The notes: generated by a model from the letters alone, not told the origin. Positions 24,881-34,214 are shown, counted from the stretch's first letter. The stretch is DNA of 45,563 bases from Candidatus Woesearchaeota archaeon (GCA_013202845.1 JABMPT010000014.1:1-45563); one strand, 5' to 3'. Made by a program: numbers and translations.

Positions 24881-25887
24881 GTTGCTTTTGCGGCTATTGT
24901 TTGGCCTTCTATATTCCAATGAATGTCGTTGTTGGTATATAAGATCTTTTCTTGATTATTAAAAACTGGATAAAGGTCTATAAATCTAAAATTATTTTTC
25001 TTCAAGAAAGTTGTAATTTCATTCTTTACTTCTCCCAGGTTCAAATCTTTTAGTTTTGAAAAATTGTGTATGTGCAAATCATTATCTACTTCTAATACTG
25101 AAGGGATTAATAAAACATAAAGTGAAATATTATTTTCTTCACATACCTGTTGAAACTCATTCAACAATATTTTAGTTTTTTCTACATCTTCGTCTAAATA
25201 CTTTAACTCTAAATTTTCAAAAATCTTCGATCCATAATATGGGGTGTGAGAATAAATTCCTGAAATAATTAATATGTGAGTCATTGATCCGCCATATCTT
25301 TCGAAAATAGCATATGAGAGTGATCTTCCGGCCATAGATGATAATGTTTTATATAATAATTTGTTTGCTCTAAAACCTATTCTTTGATTCTTTACTAGTT
25401 TTCCTTCTGATACTTCAAATATTTTCCTACTATTGTCGGGGATATCATTTTCTAAGTAAAATCCTAAGATTACAATGTCTGGTTGGTATTTCAATCCTTC
25501 TTTTTGTAACATTATCAATTCTTGGTCTGTTCCATAGCCCGATACTCCTAAGTTTATAACTTCATAATATAAGTTATTTTCATTTAATATTTTCTTAAGT
25601 AATTGTGGATACGTGTTTTCTAAAGAATGGTTACTAATTGTTCCCATGAATGAATCGCCAATGATAACTATTCTTTTTGTACTATTTGGGCTTTCATAGA
25701 TCTGTTCATAATCCACAAAACCTTTTGAATTGACAATATTATCAAGATTAGGTTTTAGTACCCATAGAAGTGAATCATCATAATTATATTTTGCTTTATT
25801 CTCGCCCAAGAAAAATTTTTGGTCTATGAGAATTAGTAATAAGAGAGTTATAATCAAAATCCAATATTTCTTCTTATTTTTTTTCAT
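24853..25887 (-). CDS. Membrane-anchored SGNH hydrolase
   Basis: The 344-residue protein has one N-terminal transmembrane helix (about 8-21) after a Lys-rich start, so the domain faces outside. The SGNH motifs are IIGDSF with Ser79, the NLGVSGYGTDQE block with Gly and Gln/Asn oxyanion residues, and NNDIHWN with Asp321 and His323 near the C-terminus. Relatives act as esterases or acetyltransferases on surface polysaccharides. It is divergent from the membrane glycosyltransferase and shares its TATA region; the 3' end overlaps the GT2 gene by 28 nt on the opposite strand. Removal or addition of O-acetyl groups on the local glycan is inferred. Confidence 0.83.
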   Translation of the reverse strand: MKKNKKKYWILIITLLLLILIDQKFFLGENKAKYNYDDSLLWVLKPNLDNIVNSKGFVDYEQIYESPNSTKRIVIIGDSFMGTISNHSLENTYPQLLKKILNENNLYYEVINLGVSGYGTDQELIMLQKEGLKYQPDIVILGFYLENDIPDNSRKIFEVSEGKLVKNQRIGFRANKLLYKTLSSMAGRSLSYAIFERYGGSMTHILIISGIYSHTPYYGSKIFENLELKYLDEDVEKTKILLNEFQQVCEENNISLYVLLIPSVLEVDNDLHIHNFSKLKDLNLGEVKNEITTFLKKNNFRFIDLYPVFNNQEKILYTNNDIHWNIEGQTIAAKATYDFLKDSI

Positions 25888-25910
25888 AATAAACTTATAG
25901 TTTTAGACAA

Positions 25911-25922
25911 AATATTTATATT
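25911..25922. promoter_or_regulatory. Shared TATA element, SGNH (-) / membrane glycosyltransferase (+)
   Basis: AATATTTATATT is TATA-like on both strands and lies about 25 nt from ATG 25944 and about 28 nt from ATG 25887. With only 56 nt between starts, a single element for both genes is likely. It resembles the arrangement at 22037-22047. Confidence 0.45.
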
Positions 25923-25943
25923 ATTCGTTTATTGTTAATCTTT

Positions 25944-27614
25944 ATGGGGGTTTTCAATAAATTTGAGTGGAAGATATTCCTTACTTTCTGGATTGTATTC
26001 TCTTCTTTTTCAATGTACATTAATTGGAATGAGAACTCTCGTCTAGATTTAACTTTGGCAATAGTTGATGATGGTAGTTTGTCAATTGACTCTTACTACA
26101 AGAATACTGGTGATAGAGCTTATTATAAGGATCATTATTATTCTGAGAAGGTTCCTGGGATGAGTTTCTTAGGTGTGTTTGTTTATGCTCCTTTTAAATT
26201 CTTTTTTGGTGTGCCTGAGACACATGATAATCTTTGGAATGCAGGTGTTAGCAAGTCGTGGTTAGGGCTTGTCTTTATTAGCATTATATTTACTTCAGCA
26301 CTACTTGGTGCTCTTTCAGCAGTGTTAGTTTATAGAATTTCAGAACTATTTTCTAAAAAAGAGTCACATAGAAAAATCCTTACCTTGATATATGGCTTTG
26401 GAACCTTGGTGTTTATTTATTCAAGCATGTTTTATGAGCATGTTCCAAGTGCTTTTTTTGGATTCTTGTGTTTTTATTTAGCTTTGAAAACAAATAAAGA
26501 GAAAAAAGATTATAGTTTCTGGGCTGGTTTTTTTGGCTCATTATCTTTATTGATTGCAATCCCTTTGGTCTTTGTATTAATTGGAACTTTCTTTTATCTT
26601 AAAGGTGCTAAGTCAAGGATGAGATTTGTTCTTGGAGCTTTGCCTTTATTAATTATATTTATGGCTTATAATTACTCAGTTTTTGATCATCCTCTTCGTT
26701 TAGGATATGACTACGCTGATAATAGTATTATAATGGCTTTTCCCACTTTTTGTAATAGTGTTTCTACATCTGATGAAAAGGTTTTGTGTGAGGCAATCTC
26801 TGCATCAGATATTAATATGTGTAAACAGCTTTCAAACACTGATGAGTGTATGTACCATGTTGCCAACGCTGTAAAAGATTCTTCTCTTTGTGAGCACATT
26901 GTGGATCCTGATTGGAAATCTTATTGTAATGCATTTACAGATTTTAATTTAAACTATTGCTTAGAAATATCTGGTGAGTCAATGAAAAAGAATTGTGTTG
27001 GTTATGCCGATAAATCGTCTCTTTCTTTTTTTTGGCTTCGAACCAAGAATTTATTGAGTTTCATGAAACCTGATAGACTTAATATATTGCTGAGAATAAC
27101 TTTTTTCCCTTATAGAGGTTTATTTTTCTATTACCCAATATTGCTATTCTCTCTTGTGGGTTTGTTCTTTATGCACAAAACTCATAAACGAGAAGCTTTT
27201 CTTATATGGTTCTTGCTTGGAACTTTTCTAATATTAAATGCGCGGTTTCCTATCTGGTGGGGTGGCTTTTGTTTTGGTCCTCGTAATTTAACTCCTCTAA
27301 TGCCTTTCCTGATGATACCGTTGTTGTTTGCAATGAAGAAAATTAAGTTGAAATATATAATTCCATTCATAGTGATATCTATATTCTTTAATGTATTAGG
27401 CTTACAAATCCCTGAAGAAGCAGGTTTAGGAAAAGCTGTTGATAATCTAATTCCTTTTGGCAATCCTTTGTTTGAACATTACTTACCTTTATTTTTAAAT
27501 CAAGGACCTCAAAGTATCTTGTTAGAACAAGTGTTCGGATTTCAATTCAAACCGTTGTTAAATGTAGTAATTGTTCTTATTCCTATTTATTTTATATGGA
27601 GAAAAAAATCATAA
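25944..27614 (+). CDS. Multi-TM glycosyltransferase (GT39/PMT-like) with Cys-repeat insert
   Basis: The 556-residue integral membrane protein has roughly ten hydrophobic helices and an early extracytoplasmic loop with Asp/Glu residues (RLDLTLAIVDDG, then YYKDHYYSEKVPG), like polyprenyl-phosphate-sugar-dependent GT-C enzymes. Between helices, about residues 265-355, sits a soluble insert with regularly spaced cysteines in a C-x8-12-C pattern (KQLSNTDEC, SSLCEHIVDPDWKSYC, NYCLEISGESMKKNC). These look like short disulfide-linked helical-hairpin repeats. ATG 25944 fits the TATA at 25911-25922 better than an upstream in-frame TTG at 25932. It probably transfers a lipid-linked sugar outside the cell. 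Confidence 0.75.
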   Translation: MGVFNKFEWKIFLTFWIVFSSFSMYINWNENSRLDLTLAIVDDGSLSIDSYYKNTGDRAYYKDHYYSEKVPGMSFLGVFVYAPFKFFFGVPETHDNLWNAGVSKSWLGLVFISIIFTSALLGALSAVLVYRISELFSKKESHRKILTLIYGFGTLVFIYSSMFYEHVPSAFFGFLCFYLALKTNKEKKDYSFWAGFFGSLSLLIAIPLVFVLIGTFFYLKGAKSRMRFVLGALPLLIIFMAYNYSVFDHPLRLGYDYADNSIIMAFPTFCNSVSTSDEKVLCEAISASDINMCKQLSNTDECMYHVANAVKDSSLCEHIVDPDWKSYCNAFTDFNLNYCLEISGESMKKNCVGYADKSSLSFFWLRTKNLLSFMKPDRLNILLRITFFPYRGLFFYYPILLFSLVGLFFMHKTHKREAFLIWFLLGTFLILNARFPIWWGGFCFGPRNLTPLMPFLMIPLLFAMKKIKLKYIIPFIVISIFFNVLGLQIPEEAGLGKAVDNLIPFGNPLFEHYLPLFLNQGPQSILLEQVFGFQFKPLLNVVIVLIPIYFIWRKKS

Positions 27615-30600
27615 TGTCGTTATCGGCCTTGCCTGTAGTATAAACAATTCTTCTTTGTCGTCATATGCAAACTCTACATCCATTGGGAAGTTGTAATGAG
27701 CTTCTATCTTTTCTCCGATTTTGGAAACTTGTTCAACAAGTTTTAAATCCAGATCAAAATGCTCCATCTTCTCATGCATTTCATGAGTGTCTTTCTTCAA
27801 GAAATAAGAGTTTGGTGTTACCTGGCCTGAAACCAGTGCTTCTCCAAGCCCTTCAACCATTTCTATCAGGATGTATTTTTTGTTGACAGGATCGACTGTG
27901 AACATTACGCCTGCATACTTTGCATCAATCATCTCTTGTACAACAACTGATATCAAAACATCTCTGTGGTGGAAGTTGTTCTTTTCTCTGTAATAGATTG
28001 CTCTGCTTGTGAATAATGAAGCCCAACATTTCTGGGTTGCTGTTATTACATCATTGTCGCCTTCTATTTCTAAGTAGGTGTCTTGTTGTCCTGCAAAGCT
28101 GGCTGTTGGTAGGTCTTCTGCAGTTGCAGAACTTCTGATAGCGACTATTTGATGTTTTAGTTTATGATAATTGTTTAGGATGTCATCTCTAAGATCTTTT
28201 GGGAATTGTTGCTTCATGATCAGCTCTCTGATTTCTTGTGAAATCTTGTCCAGTTCTTCAGTTCCTTCAACATCCAGTTTGTCAAGCAATCCATGAATGT
28301 GTGCTCCTATGCCGGTTTCGTCCATGAAGTCTTTGTAGCCATGAACAGTAATGCAGAATCCCTTTGGAATATTGAAGTGGTGAAACATCTCGCCAAGATT
28401 AGCTCCTTTACCGCCAACAATAGGAATATCCTCCTTATTTAAGTCTTTGAACCATAGAATGTTTTCAGGAGTGTACTCTCCTTCTTCAGTTATTATTTTC
28501 TTAGGTTTTTCCATTTTTATTACCTTTTTTCTTTTTTTCTCTTTTGCAATATGTTTTTCTCCATCACGAATTATTCTGACAATGCCATGATTGGCATTCA
28601 CCTCGACCGTCATGCCATCTTTGAGTGTTTTCGTCGCTATTTTTGTGCCAATGATACATGGAATTCCAAGTTCCCTGGTAACAATGGCTGCGTGGCATGT
28701 CACACCTCCTTCATCTGTTACTACAGCGGCAGCTCTTTTCATAGCAGGAACATAGTCTGGTCTTGTCATGACTGCTACAAGAATATCTTTTTCTTTAACC
28801 TTATCAATCTCTTTTGCACTCTTGACCACTTTTACTGTTCCAATCACTCTCCCGATTGAAGCTGTTAATCCGCGGAAATCATCAATGTCTGAGAGGTTTT
28901 TTTCCTTTAATATAGTTTTTTTTATGTCAGTACACTCCTTTCCATAAAGTATTTCATGTCCTTCCTTGTCCCAGTACAACACGCCATTTTTTTCTCTCTC
29001 TTTAAGTATATTTATATTTGGTTTGTTCTCAAAGATACTGCTTACTTCCCTGGGAGACATATACTTAAGATTGTGAGCTGGTATGTCAACTCTTTTTCCT
29101 ATCTCTTCAAGCAATTGTGAAGCATAATGAGCTGTCCAGAATGTTCCCTTCTTTCTTTCATCCTGCCAGTACGTGAAATCCTCAGATGTTTTTATAAGGA
29201 ATTTCAGTTCCTTATCGAGTTTTAGTTCTCTAAGCAGTTTTTCTTTTTTCTTCTTGTTTTCTTTCGGCGTATTCTCTACTCTTTCTAGTTCTTCTTTGAT
29301 GTCTTTCTTTACTTTGAGAATCTTGTTAAGTTCTTTCTCGAAGTGTTTCACGCTTAATATGTGTGCATCGACATAATTGTTTCTTGTCCAGAAGAATTTT
29401 TTTTGATGCTCTTCCAATAGTTCTTTCTTATCCTTTCTGTTTTTCTTAACTTTTATAGCTATTTTCAGCAATTCGATTTCTGCCTCATTTATGAATGATA
29501 GGTGCACAGGTGCTGTGAGTGTTGAGAACACTTCTGTGAATCTCATCTTGTCCTTCACCGGATGCGTATCATAGACTGATTTTATCTTCTCTGATATTAA
29601 TTCATCAGTTCCCAAAGCAAAACCATCTATTAAAGAGCTTGAGCTGTTATGGTTGAGTATCAATTGTAGGAACTCATCATGCAGTCTTATGAGCTCTTCA
29701 TCACTTAGCTTTTTTAGATTGGTTTTTTTTATCTGTGAGCATTTATCATAGAACTTTTCCTTATCAGACTTCCATTTTTTTATTAGGTCAGAGCTAAAGT
29801 TAGGGTTTTTCTTTCCTTGTTTTATTATGGCTGTGTAAATATTCTTGATATCACCCATTGAGATGTACCAGTCAGCTTTGCCGTCGTTAAAGAAGCAGTA
29901 ATGTACTGTGAAACTACCTCCTTTCTTCCTCTTCTCGTGCGTTGCAATTTCTGCTTCTGCAATCATGTGTAGTAGATATGGAGATCCGTCAAATCTTTGA
30001 TGATACCACTTCTTTCCACTCCAGTATTTCAGTTTTTTCTTTGCCAAGCCTTTTATGTATCTCATGTTCTCGTTAATAATTAATTCTTCTTCTTTTATAA
30101 TTTTTTTTATAATTCCTTTGTTTGCATCTACCTCAACATAGTCTCCGTTTTTCAGTATTCTTGTAGCAACTTCTGTCTGTATTATGCATGGTATGTTTCT
30201 TTCCCTGCTCACTACTGCTGCATGTGATAGCATCCCTCCCTGCTCTGCAACGATTGCCGCTGCTTTGTTGCATAGTGTCAGAACATCAGGGCTGGTTGTT
30301 TCTGCAATCAAGATGTCTCCTTTCTTCATTATTTTGTTTATCTTCTGGATTGCTTTGTAATCATTTAACATTGGAGATATGATTGCTCTTCCCCTCGCTA
30401 TTCCCGGGTTTGCTGTCACCCCTTTGATTATTGTTGCTTGTTTTACAGTTGTGAATTTCTTGTTTAATTCTAAGGATTCTTTGTAAGGAAACTTTATTAT
30501 CTGTCCATCTATGATTGTTGAAGTGTAGCATTTCTTTCTTTCATCTAGAAGTTTTTTACTTGGTTTCTTTCCGTCAAATGCTGCTAGTATTTCATATGAG

Positions 30601-32573
30601 TACATGAACCTTGCTGAAACTTTGAATTTCTTGGAAACATATCCTAACAGATTATCTAAAACTTCATTCTTGAAGAAATAAGCGTTTAGTATATCTCTTG
30701 CTGTGAATTTGAATTTACTCCATTCTTTCAGGTTTTTCTCTAGATTCCTATTATCCTTCATATATTTGTAAGCTAAATCCAGGTATGGGAACTCTGTTGT
30801 GCCGTAGTAATACCAGAATTTACTGATTATGTTTAGATCTTCCTTGAATTCTTCTTTTGTCAGCTTTTTAGGGATTTTGCGATATTTTGGAATTATGACT
30901 TTCTTTGCATGCTTGATATAATTCTTGAACTCTTTCAAATGTTCCTTGTATTTCTTGTTGTCTTTGAATAATTCTAATCCTTCTTTTAAACAGATTTTTT
31001 CTTTGTTTTTTTTTAAATAGATATTGTAAAGTTCATCCTTGTATGTTGCCAAAAGATCTGCTTTTCCAAGAGATCCTTTGAATAAGAATTCTGAATGCAA
31101 ACAGGTTATTTCTGCATGTGTTGTGAAGAACTTTTTGTAGTCTTTAGGATTTGGATTGATGCTTTTTTGTTTTGATATTTTCCTTACTATGCCTTTGTTG
31201 GCGTCAACCTCTATATAGTCGCCGTCTTTGAAAACTTGAGTTGCTTCGTGAGTTCCTACGATGCATGGAATCTTGAATTCTCTGCTGATTATTGCTGCGT
31301 GTGATAGCATTCCTCCTTCATCTGTTACTATTGCTGCTGCTTTGCTTGCTATGTCCATAATATTTGGCTGAGTCATTTGTGTTATAAGTATTTCCCCTTT
31401 CTGGAATGTTCTTCTCACTTCCCTTGTCTGATGCAGGTTATTTGCTTCTTGAATTCTGATTATGCCTCTTACTATTCCAGGGTTTGCGATAGTTCCTTTA
31501 ATACTGTCTCTTTTTTTTACTTTGTATAGTTCTCCTAATTCTTTCTTAGCTAGTTTTTCTGCTTCTTTTCCTGATTTGAATATTATTTTATTGTTCTTCC
31601 ATAAGCCAACCATTATCTCTTTTCGTTGACTTTTTTCTTTTTTTGTTAGCTTCTTTTGCTTTAGAAGTGCTCTTTCTACATCTTCAAACAAGTAGAGGTT
31701 CCTTAGTTCTTCCAAGTCTTCTTTTAATCTATTGTTTATCTCTTGGTATAGTCTTATTGTGTAGAAATCAGTTCCTGCCCAACATGATTTTAATTTCATC
31801 CTAGTAACTGCTAGTTTTTGAAGTAAGTTGACATCTTGTTTTAGTTCTGGATGTTTTTTGAGTAGTTTTTTTTGTTTTCTTGCTGTTTCTCGTTTTTCTT
31901 TTTTGAAATTTATCCTTATAATTCTTTTTTTATCTGCAAAGTATCTTTGTTTCAGTGTTTCTATGACTTCTTCATAGGTGTTGTGGCACATGACTGTCCA
32001 CGGATATTTCTCTGCGTGTTTTAGCATTTCTCTTTTTGAATATGATTTCTTTACTGTTTTATACCAGTCTAATTGTTCTAGGTTTGCAGTGTCTAGTTCT
32101 ACTGGTGTTGAAAGGATTGAAGTTTCTTCATCGTTGAACTCAGCTTTTATTTTTTTCAGTACCCAATATGTTGGTTCTGCTTGTGATGCTCTAAAGAATG
32201 TGATTGTGTTTTCCCATCTGATATGAGATTCTTTTATTAGACTTAGTAGTTCTTTGTCTGTAAGTTTTTTGAAATTTGTTTTGTGGAGCTTTTCAAAGAA
32301 TTTTATTTGTTTGTTGCAGGTGTCCTCTAGTTCTTTGAAGAATTGCTTGACATATCTAGGATTTAGATAGTTCTTACCTTTTTTCCTGTCTTTTTTCAAA
32401 TCTTTTGTTGAGTGGTATGTGAATATTCTGTTTTTTCTTGATACTTGTATTGTGTTATCAACTTGATTCCATATGTTTTCTCTTAAATCCTTAAATGCTT
32501 GTATATTCATCTCTATTGTGTTGTGTGGTTGGAAGTCGCTCCAGACAAATGTGTATTTTGACCTTTTTTTCAT
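27609..32573 (-). CDS. Giant protein: three swivelling phosphohistidine domains plus C-terminal PPDK-type ATP-grasp
   Basis: 1654 residues. Order: helical module 1 (1-355), His domain 1 (about 357-466, LSHAA, His425), helical module 2, His domain 2 (about 715-825, LSHAA, His784), helical module 3, His domain 3 (about 1231-1337, TCHAA, His1294), then an ATP-grasp domain (about 1370-1654) with GGKGANLGEM, AIRSSATAEDLPTASFAGQ, VVVQEMIDAKYAGVMFTVDP and FILQARPI, so all nucleotide motifs look intact. PPDK, PEP synthase and rifampicin phosphotransferase place the ATP-grasp first; here it is last. There is no pyruvate TIM barrel. Start: ATG 32573 has GGAGTGGG and a TATA box (32611-32620); an upstream GTG at 32636 lies before the promoter. 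It should autophosphorylate its histidines from ATP; acceptor unknown. Confidence 0.9.
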   Translation of the reverse strand: MKKRSKYTFVWSDFQPHNTIEMNIQAFKDLRENIWNQVDNTIQVSRKNRIFTYHSTKDLKKDRKKGKNYLNPRYVKQFFKELEDTCNKQIKFFEKLHKTNFKKLTDKELLSLIKESHIRWENTITFFRASQAEPTYWVLKKIKAEFNDEETSILSTPVELDTANLEQLDWYKTVKKSYSKREMLKHAEKYPWTVMCHNTYEEVIETLKQRYFADKKRIIRINFKKEKRETARKQKKLLKKHPELKQDVNLLQKLAVTRMKLKSCWAGTDFYTIRLYQEINNRLKEDLEELRNLYLFEDVERALLKQKKLTKKEKSQRKEIMVGLWKNNKIIFKSGKEAEKLAKKELGELYKVKKRDSIKGTIANPGIVRGIIRIQEANNLHQTREVRRTFQKGEILITQMTQPNIMDIASKAAAIVTDEGGMLSHAAIISREFKIPCIVGTHEATQVFKDGDYIEVDANKGIVRKISKQKSINPNPKDYKKFFTTHAEITCLHSEFLFKGSLGKADLLATYKDELYNIYLKKNKEKICLKEGLELFKDNKKYKEHLKEFKNYIKHAKKVIIPKYRKIPKKLTKEEFKEDLNIISKFWYYYGTTEFPYLDLAYKYMKDNRNLEKNLKEWSKFKFTARDILNAYFFKNEVLDNLLGYVSKKFKVSARFMYSYEILAAFDGKKPSKKLLDERKKCYTSTIIDGQIIKFPYKESLELNKKFTTVKQATIIKGVTANPGIARGRAIISPMLNDYKAIQKINKIMKKGDILIAETTSPDVLTLCNKAAAIVAEQGGMLSHAAVVSRERNIPCIIQTEVATRILKNGDYVEVDANKGIIKKIIKEEELIINENMRYIKGLAKKKLKYWSGKKWYHQRFDGSPYLLHMIAEAEIATHEKRKKGGSFTVHYCFFNDGKADWYISMGDIKNIYTAIIKQGKKNPNFSSDLIKKWKSDKEKFYDKCSQIKKTNLKKLSDEELIRLHDEFLQLILNHNSSSSLIDGFALGTDELISEKIKSVYDTHPVKDKMRFTEVFSTLTAPVHLSFINEAEIELLKIAIKVKKNRKDKKELLEEHQKKFFWTRNNYVDAHILSVKHFEKELNKILKVKKDIKEELERVENTPKENKKKKEKLLRELKLDKELKFLIKTSEDFTYWQDERKKGTFWTAHYASQLLEEIGKRVDIPAHNLKYMSPREVSSIFENKPNINILKEREKNGVLYWDKEGHEILYGKECTDIKKTILKEKNLSDIDDFRGLTASIGRVIGTVKVVKSAKEIDKVKEKDILVAVMTRPDYVPAMKRAAAVVTDEGGVTCHAAIVTRELGIPCIIGTKIATKTLKDGMTVEVNANHGIVRIIRDGEKHIAKEKKRKKVIKMEKPKKIITEEGEYTPENILWFKDLNKEDIPIVGGKGANLGEMFHHFNIPKGFCITVHGYKDFMDETGIGAHIHGLLDKLDVEGTEELDKISQEIRELIMKQQFPKDLRDDILNNYHKLKHQIVAIRSSATAEDLPTASFAGQQDTYLEIEGDNDVITATQKCWASLFTSRAIYYREKNNFHHRDVLISVVVQEMIDAKYAGVMFTVDPVNKKYILIEMVEGLGEALVSGQVTPNSYFLKKDTHEMHEKMEHFDLDLKLVEQVSKIGEKIEAHYNFPMDVEFAYDDKEELFILQARPITTL

Positions 32574-32610
32574 AGATCCCACTCCAAGTTTTGTTTTTAA
32601 AATGGTTTTT

Positions 32611-32691
32611 CTTATATAAAGCTTGTTGGAAATCACCCTCCTTTTAATATTTAATCACTAAATAGTAGTAAAAAATAGAAACATTTATATA
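32611..32691. promoter_or_regulatory. Divergent promoters: giant swivel protein (-) and phosphatase pair (+)
   Basis: The minus-strand TTTATATAAG (32611-32620) lies ahead of ATG 32573 with a short leader containing GGAGTGGG. The plus-strand CATTTATAT (32683-32691) gives a leader of about 28 nt with GGGGGA ahead of ATG 32739. The shared intergenic region suggests the phosphohistidine protein and the phosphatases are expressed together. Confidence 0.5.
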
Positions 32692-32738
32692 TTAGAATCT
32701 ACATTTAAGTATAAAAGAACTTTTTTTTGGGGGATAAA

Positions 32739-33554
32739 ATGACAAAATCTGACGGAATTATTGTTGTTTCAAGACATGGAGATAAGTTTTCAGGACTTCA
32801 TGGTATAAATAAGGAAGATGGAGGAATACCAGTAGTTAATCCTGGAAGCATCGAGGACAAAGCATTTATCTACATAACACCTGAAAGTGGTGAGGAGCTT
32901 GGTGAACAAGGAAGAGAAGCTCTAGGAGATCAGGTTTTTGACAACACTGTATACATGGTCTCAGACTTTGTAAGAGCATTACAATCAGCACATTACTTTA
33001 CACAACATGCAAACCTAACAAATAAGCCATTAGTTGATAGCAGGACCGAGATTGGATTTGGTCTTGACAGAACTGATTGGAATCATGAACAAATATTTCC
33101 AAAGTACAGTACAGAGCAGGAAAAAGCTAATGCATACATAATGGGCTTGAATACTAAGTTTTTCTTTGAACCAAAAGATGATGAGACATTGCCATGGATG
33201 GGAAACATTGCCTATCACTTCATAAAATCAATAGGAGATGGTCTGGAAAAATTACTAGGTACAAAAGGAAAAGAGAAAAGCTTGTTAGCACACTTCACCC
33301 ATACACCATGCATAGACTCGTTGGTTTTGTTCTCAAATGGCAGCATTGACATATCTCCTGCAGCTAGAACAGTGAAGATAGACCCTGATACTTATGGAGG
33401 AGCAGTCATGATGGGAGAGATGTTCAAAGGAGAAATTTATGGTTTAGCAACACCAAATCCAAACATAGAGATAAAAATTAAAGAAAAAGACTTTGGTTAC
33501 AAGCTCTCTGACTTGAGAAGGATAGAGAGTGATTTGGAAGTTTTAAGATTTTAG
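32739..33554 (+). CDS. Histidine phosphatase (RHG/phosphoglycerate mutase-like) superfamily protein
   Basis: The 271-residue protein has the superfamily core: VVSRHGDK with the nucleophile His and its Arg near the N-terminus, a second Arg in VSDFVRALQSAHYF, and a late catalytic His in LAHFTHTP. These make the phosphate pocket of histidine phosphatases, which include SixA, a phosphohistidine phosphatase. It is longer than SixA, with an insert around the WNHEQIFPKYST region. GGGGGA precedes ATG 32739. It is divergent from the triple-His protein and 12 nt ahead of a CX5R phosphatase-like gene. A role in removing phosphate from the swivelling domains or their products is only an inference. Confidence 0.8.
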   Translation: MTKSDGIIVVSRHGDKFSGLHGINKEDGGIPVVNPGSIEDKAFIYITPESGEELGEQGREALGDQVFDNTVYMVSDFVRALQSAHYFTQHANLTNKPLVDSRTEIGFGLDRTDWNHEQIFPKYSTEQEKANAYIMGLNTKFFFEPKDDETLPWMGNIAYHFIKSIGDGLEKLLGTKGKEKSLLAHFTHTPCIDSLVLFSNGSIDISPAARTVKIDPDTYGGAVMMGEMFKGEIYGLATPNPNIEIKIKEKDFGYKLSDLRRIESDLEVLRF

Positions 33555-33566
33555 GAGGATAAAAAA

Positions 33567-34214
33567 ATGACTGAAGTAATTCAAAACACATTTGAATGGA
33601 CTTGTACTGGTAATTCAGGAAGATCAGAACCTTCTAGAATTGCAAGTCTGAATGATTTTAAAGCTAAAGGACTACAAAACCTATTCTTCGCTATATCAAG
33701 CGGAACAAAGGTTAATCAAATTATGAGCGGATTTGCACCTTCTATGGATTATATGAAGGAAACAATTGACCAGGCACTTAAAAGAGATGATTTGCATATC
33801 TATACTCCTTTACAAAAGGAAGATCTTGCAGCGGCAATTGTATCTAATAATAGTGGTCAAGTAGCAGCCTTCTATAGTTTGGCTGTTAAAGCTTTTGTAA
33901 ATGAAGAACATGCTCTGAGAGATGAAATGCTTGTAAGATTTGGCATTGGAACCCATGAAGACTTAAAAGGAGTTCAAGAACAAACAATCGTAAGACCAGA
34001 AGTGATTGCTATCGTTGGAATGGCACAAGAAAATCTAGATGTTATTGAAAAGATTTACGATGGTGCTGAAACAAAACCAAAAGTTATGACTACATTCAAT
34101 ATTGAGAACACTTTTGGGAAAGGAAGACAGGCTTATGAGAATTGTATAGCTCAATTAGTAGAAAAGATTCCTAAGTTTCAAGATACAGTGATTGAACAGT
34201 ATGGATTACAATAA
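33567..34214 (+). CDS. Possible low-molecular-weight phosphatase-like protein (CX5R loop)
   Basis: The 215-residue protein begins FEWTCTGNSGRSEPSRIA, which matches the LMW-PTP/arsenate-reductase P-loop (usually VCTGNSCRSPMAE): Cys13-X5-Arg19-Ser20. I do not see the usual late Asp-Pro acid motif, and the rest is helical and longer than the roughly 150-residue family, so the assignment is tentative. AGGAGG ahead of ATG 33567 and the 12-nt gap place it in one operon with the RHG phosphatase. It could dephosphorylate a small molecule or protein or act as a binding protein. Confidence 0.5.
   Translation: MTEVIQNTFEWTCTGNSGRSEPSRIASLNDFKAKGLQNLFFAISSGTKVNQIMSGFAPSMDYMKETIDQALKRDDLHIYTPLQKEDLAAAIVSNNSGQVAAFYSLAVKAFVNEEHALRDEMLVRFGIGTHEDLKGVQEQTIVRPEVIAIVGMAQENLDVIEKIYDGAETKPKVMTTFNIENTFGKGRQAYENCIAQLVEKIPKFQDTVIEQYGLQ

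Noticed and set aside
27609-32573. Annotation as ordinary PEP synthase or pyruvate phosphate dikinase
   Set aside because: The pyruvate/PEP-binding TIM barrel is absent and the ATP-grasp is C-terminal after three His domains.
32574-32636. GTG start at 32636 for the giant swivel protein
   Set aside because: The codons overlap the TATA box at 32611-32620, while ATG 32573 has a GGAGTGGG site and fits the promoter.
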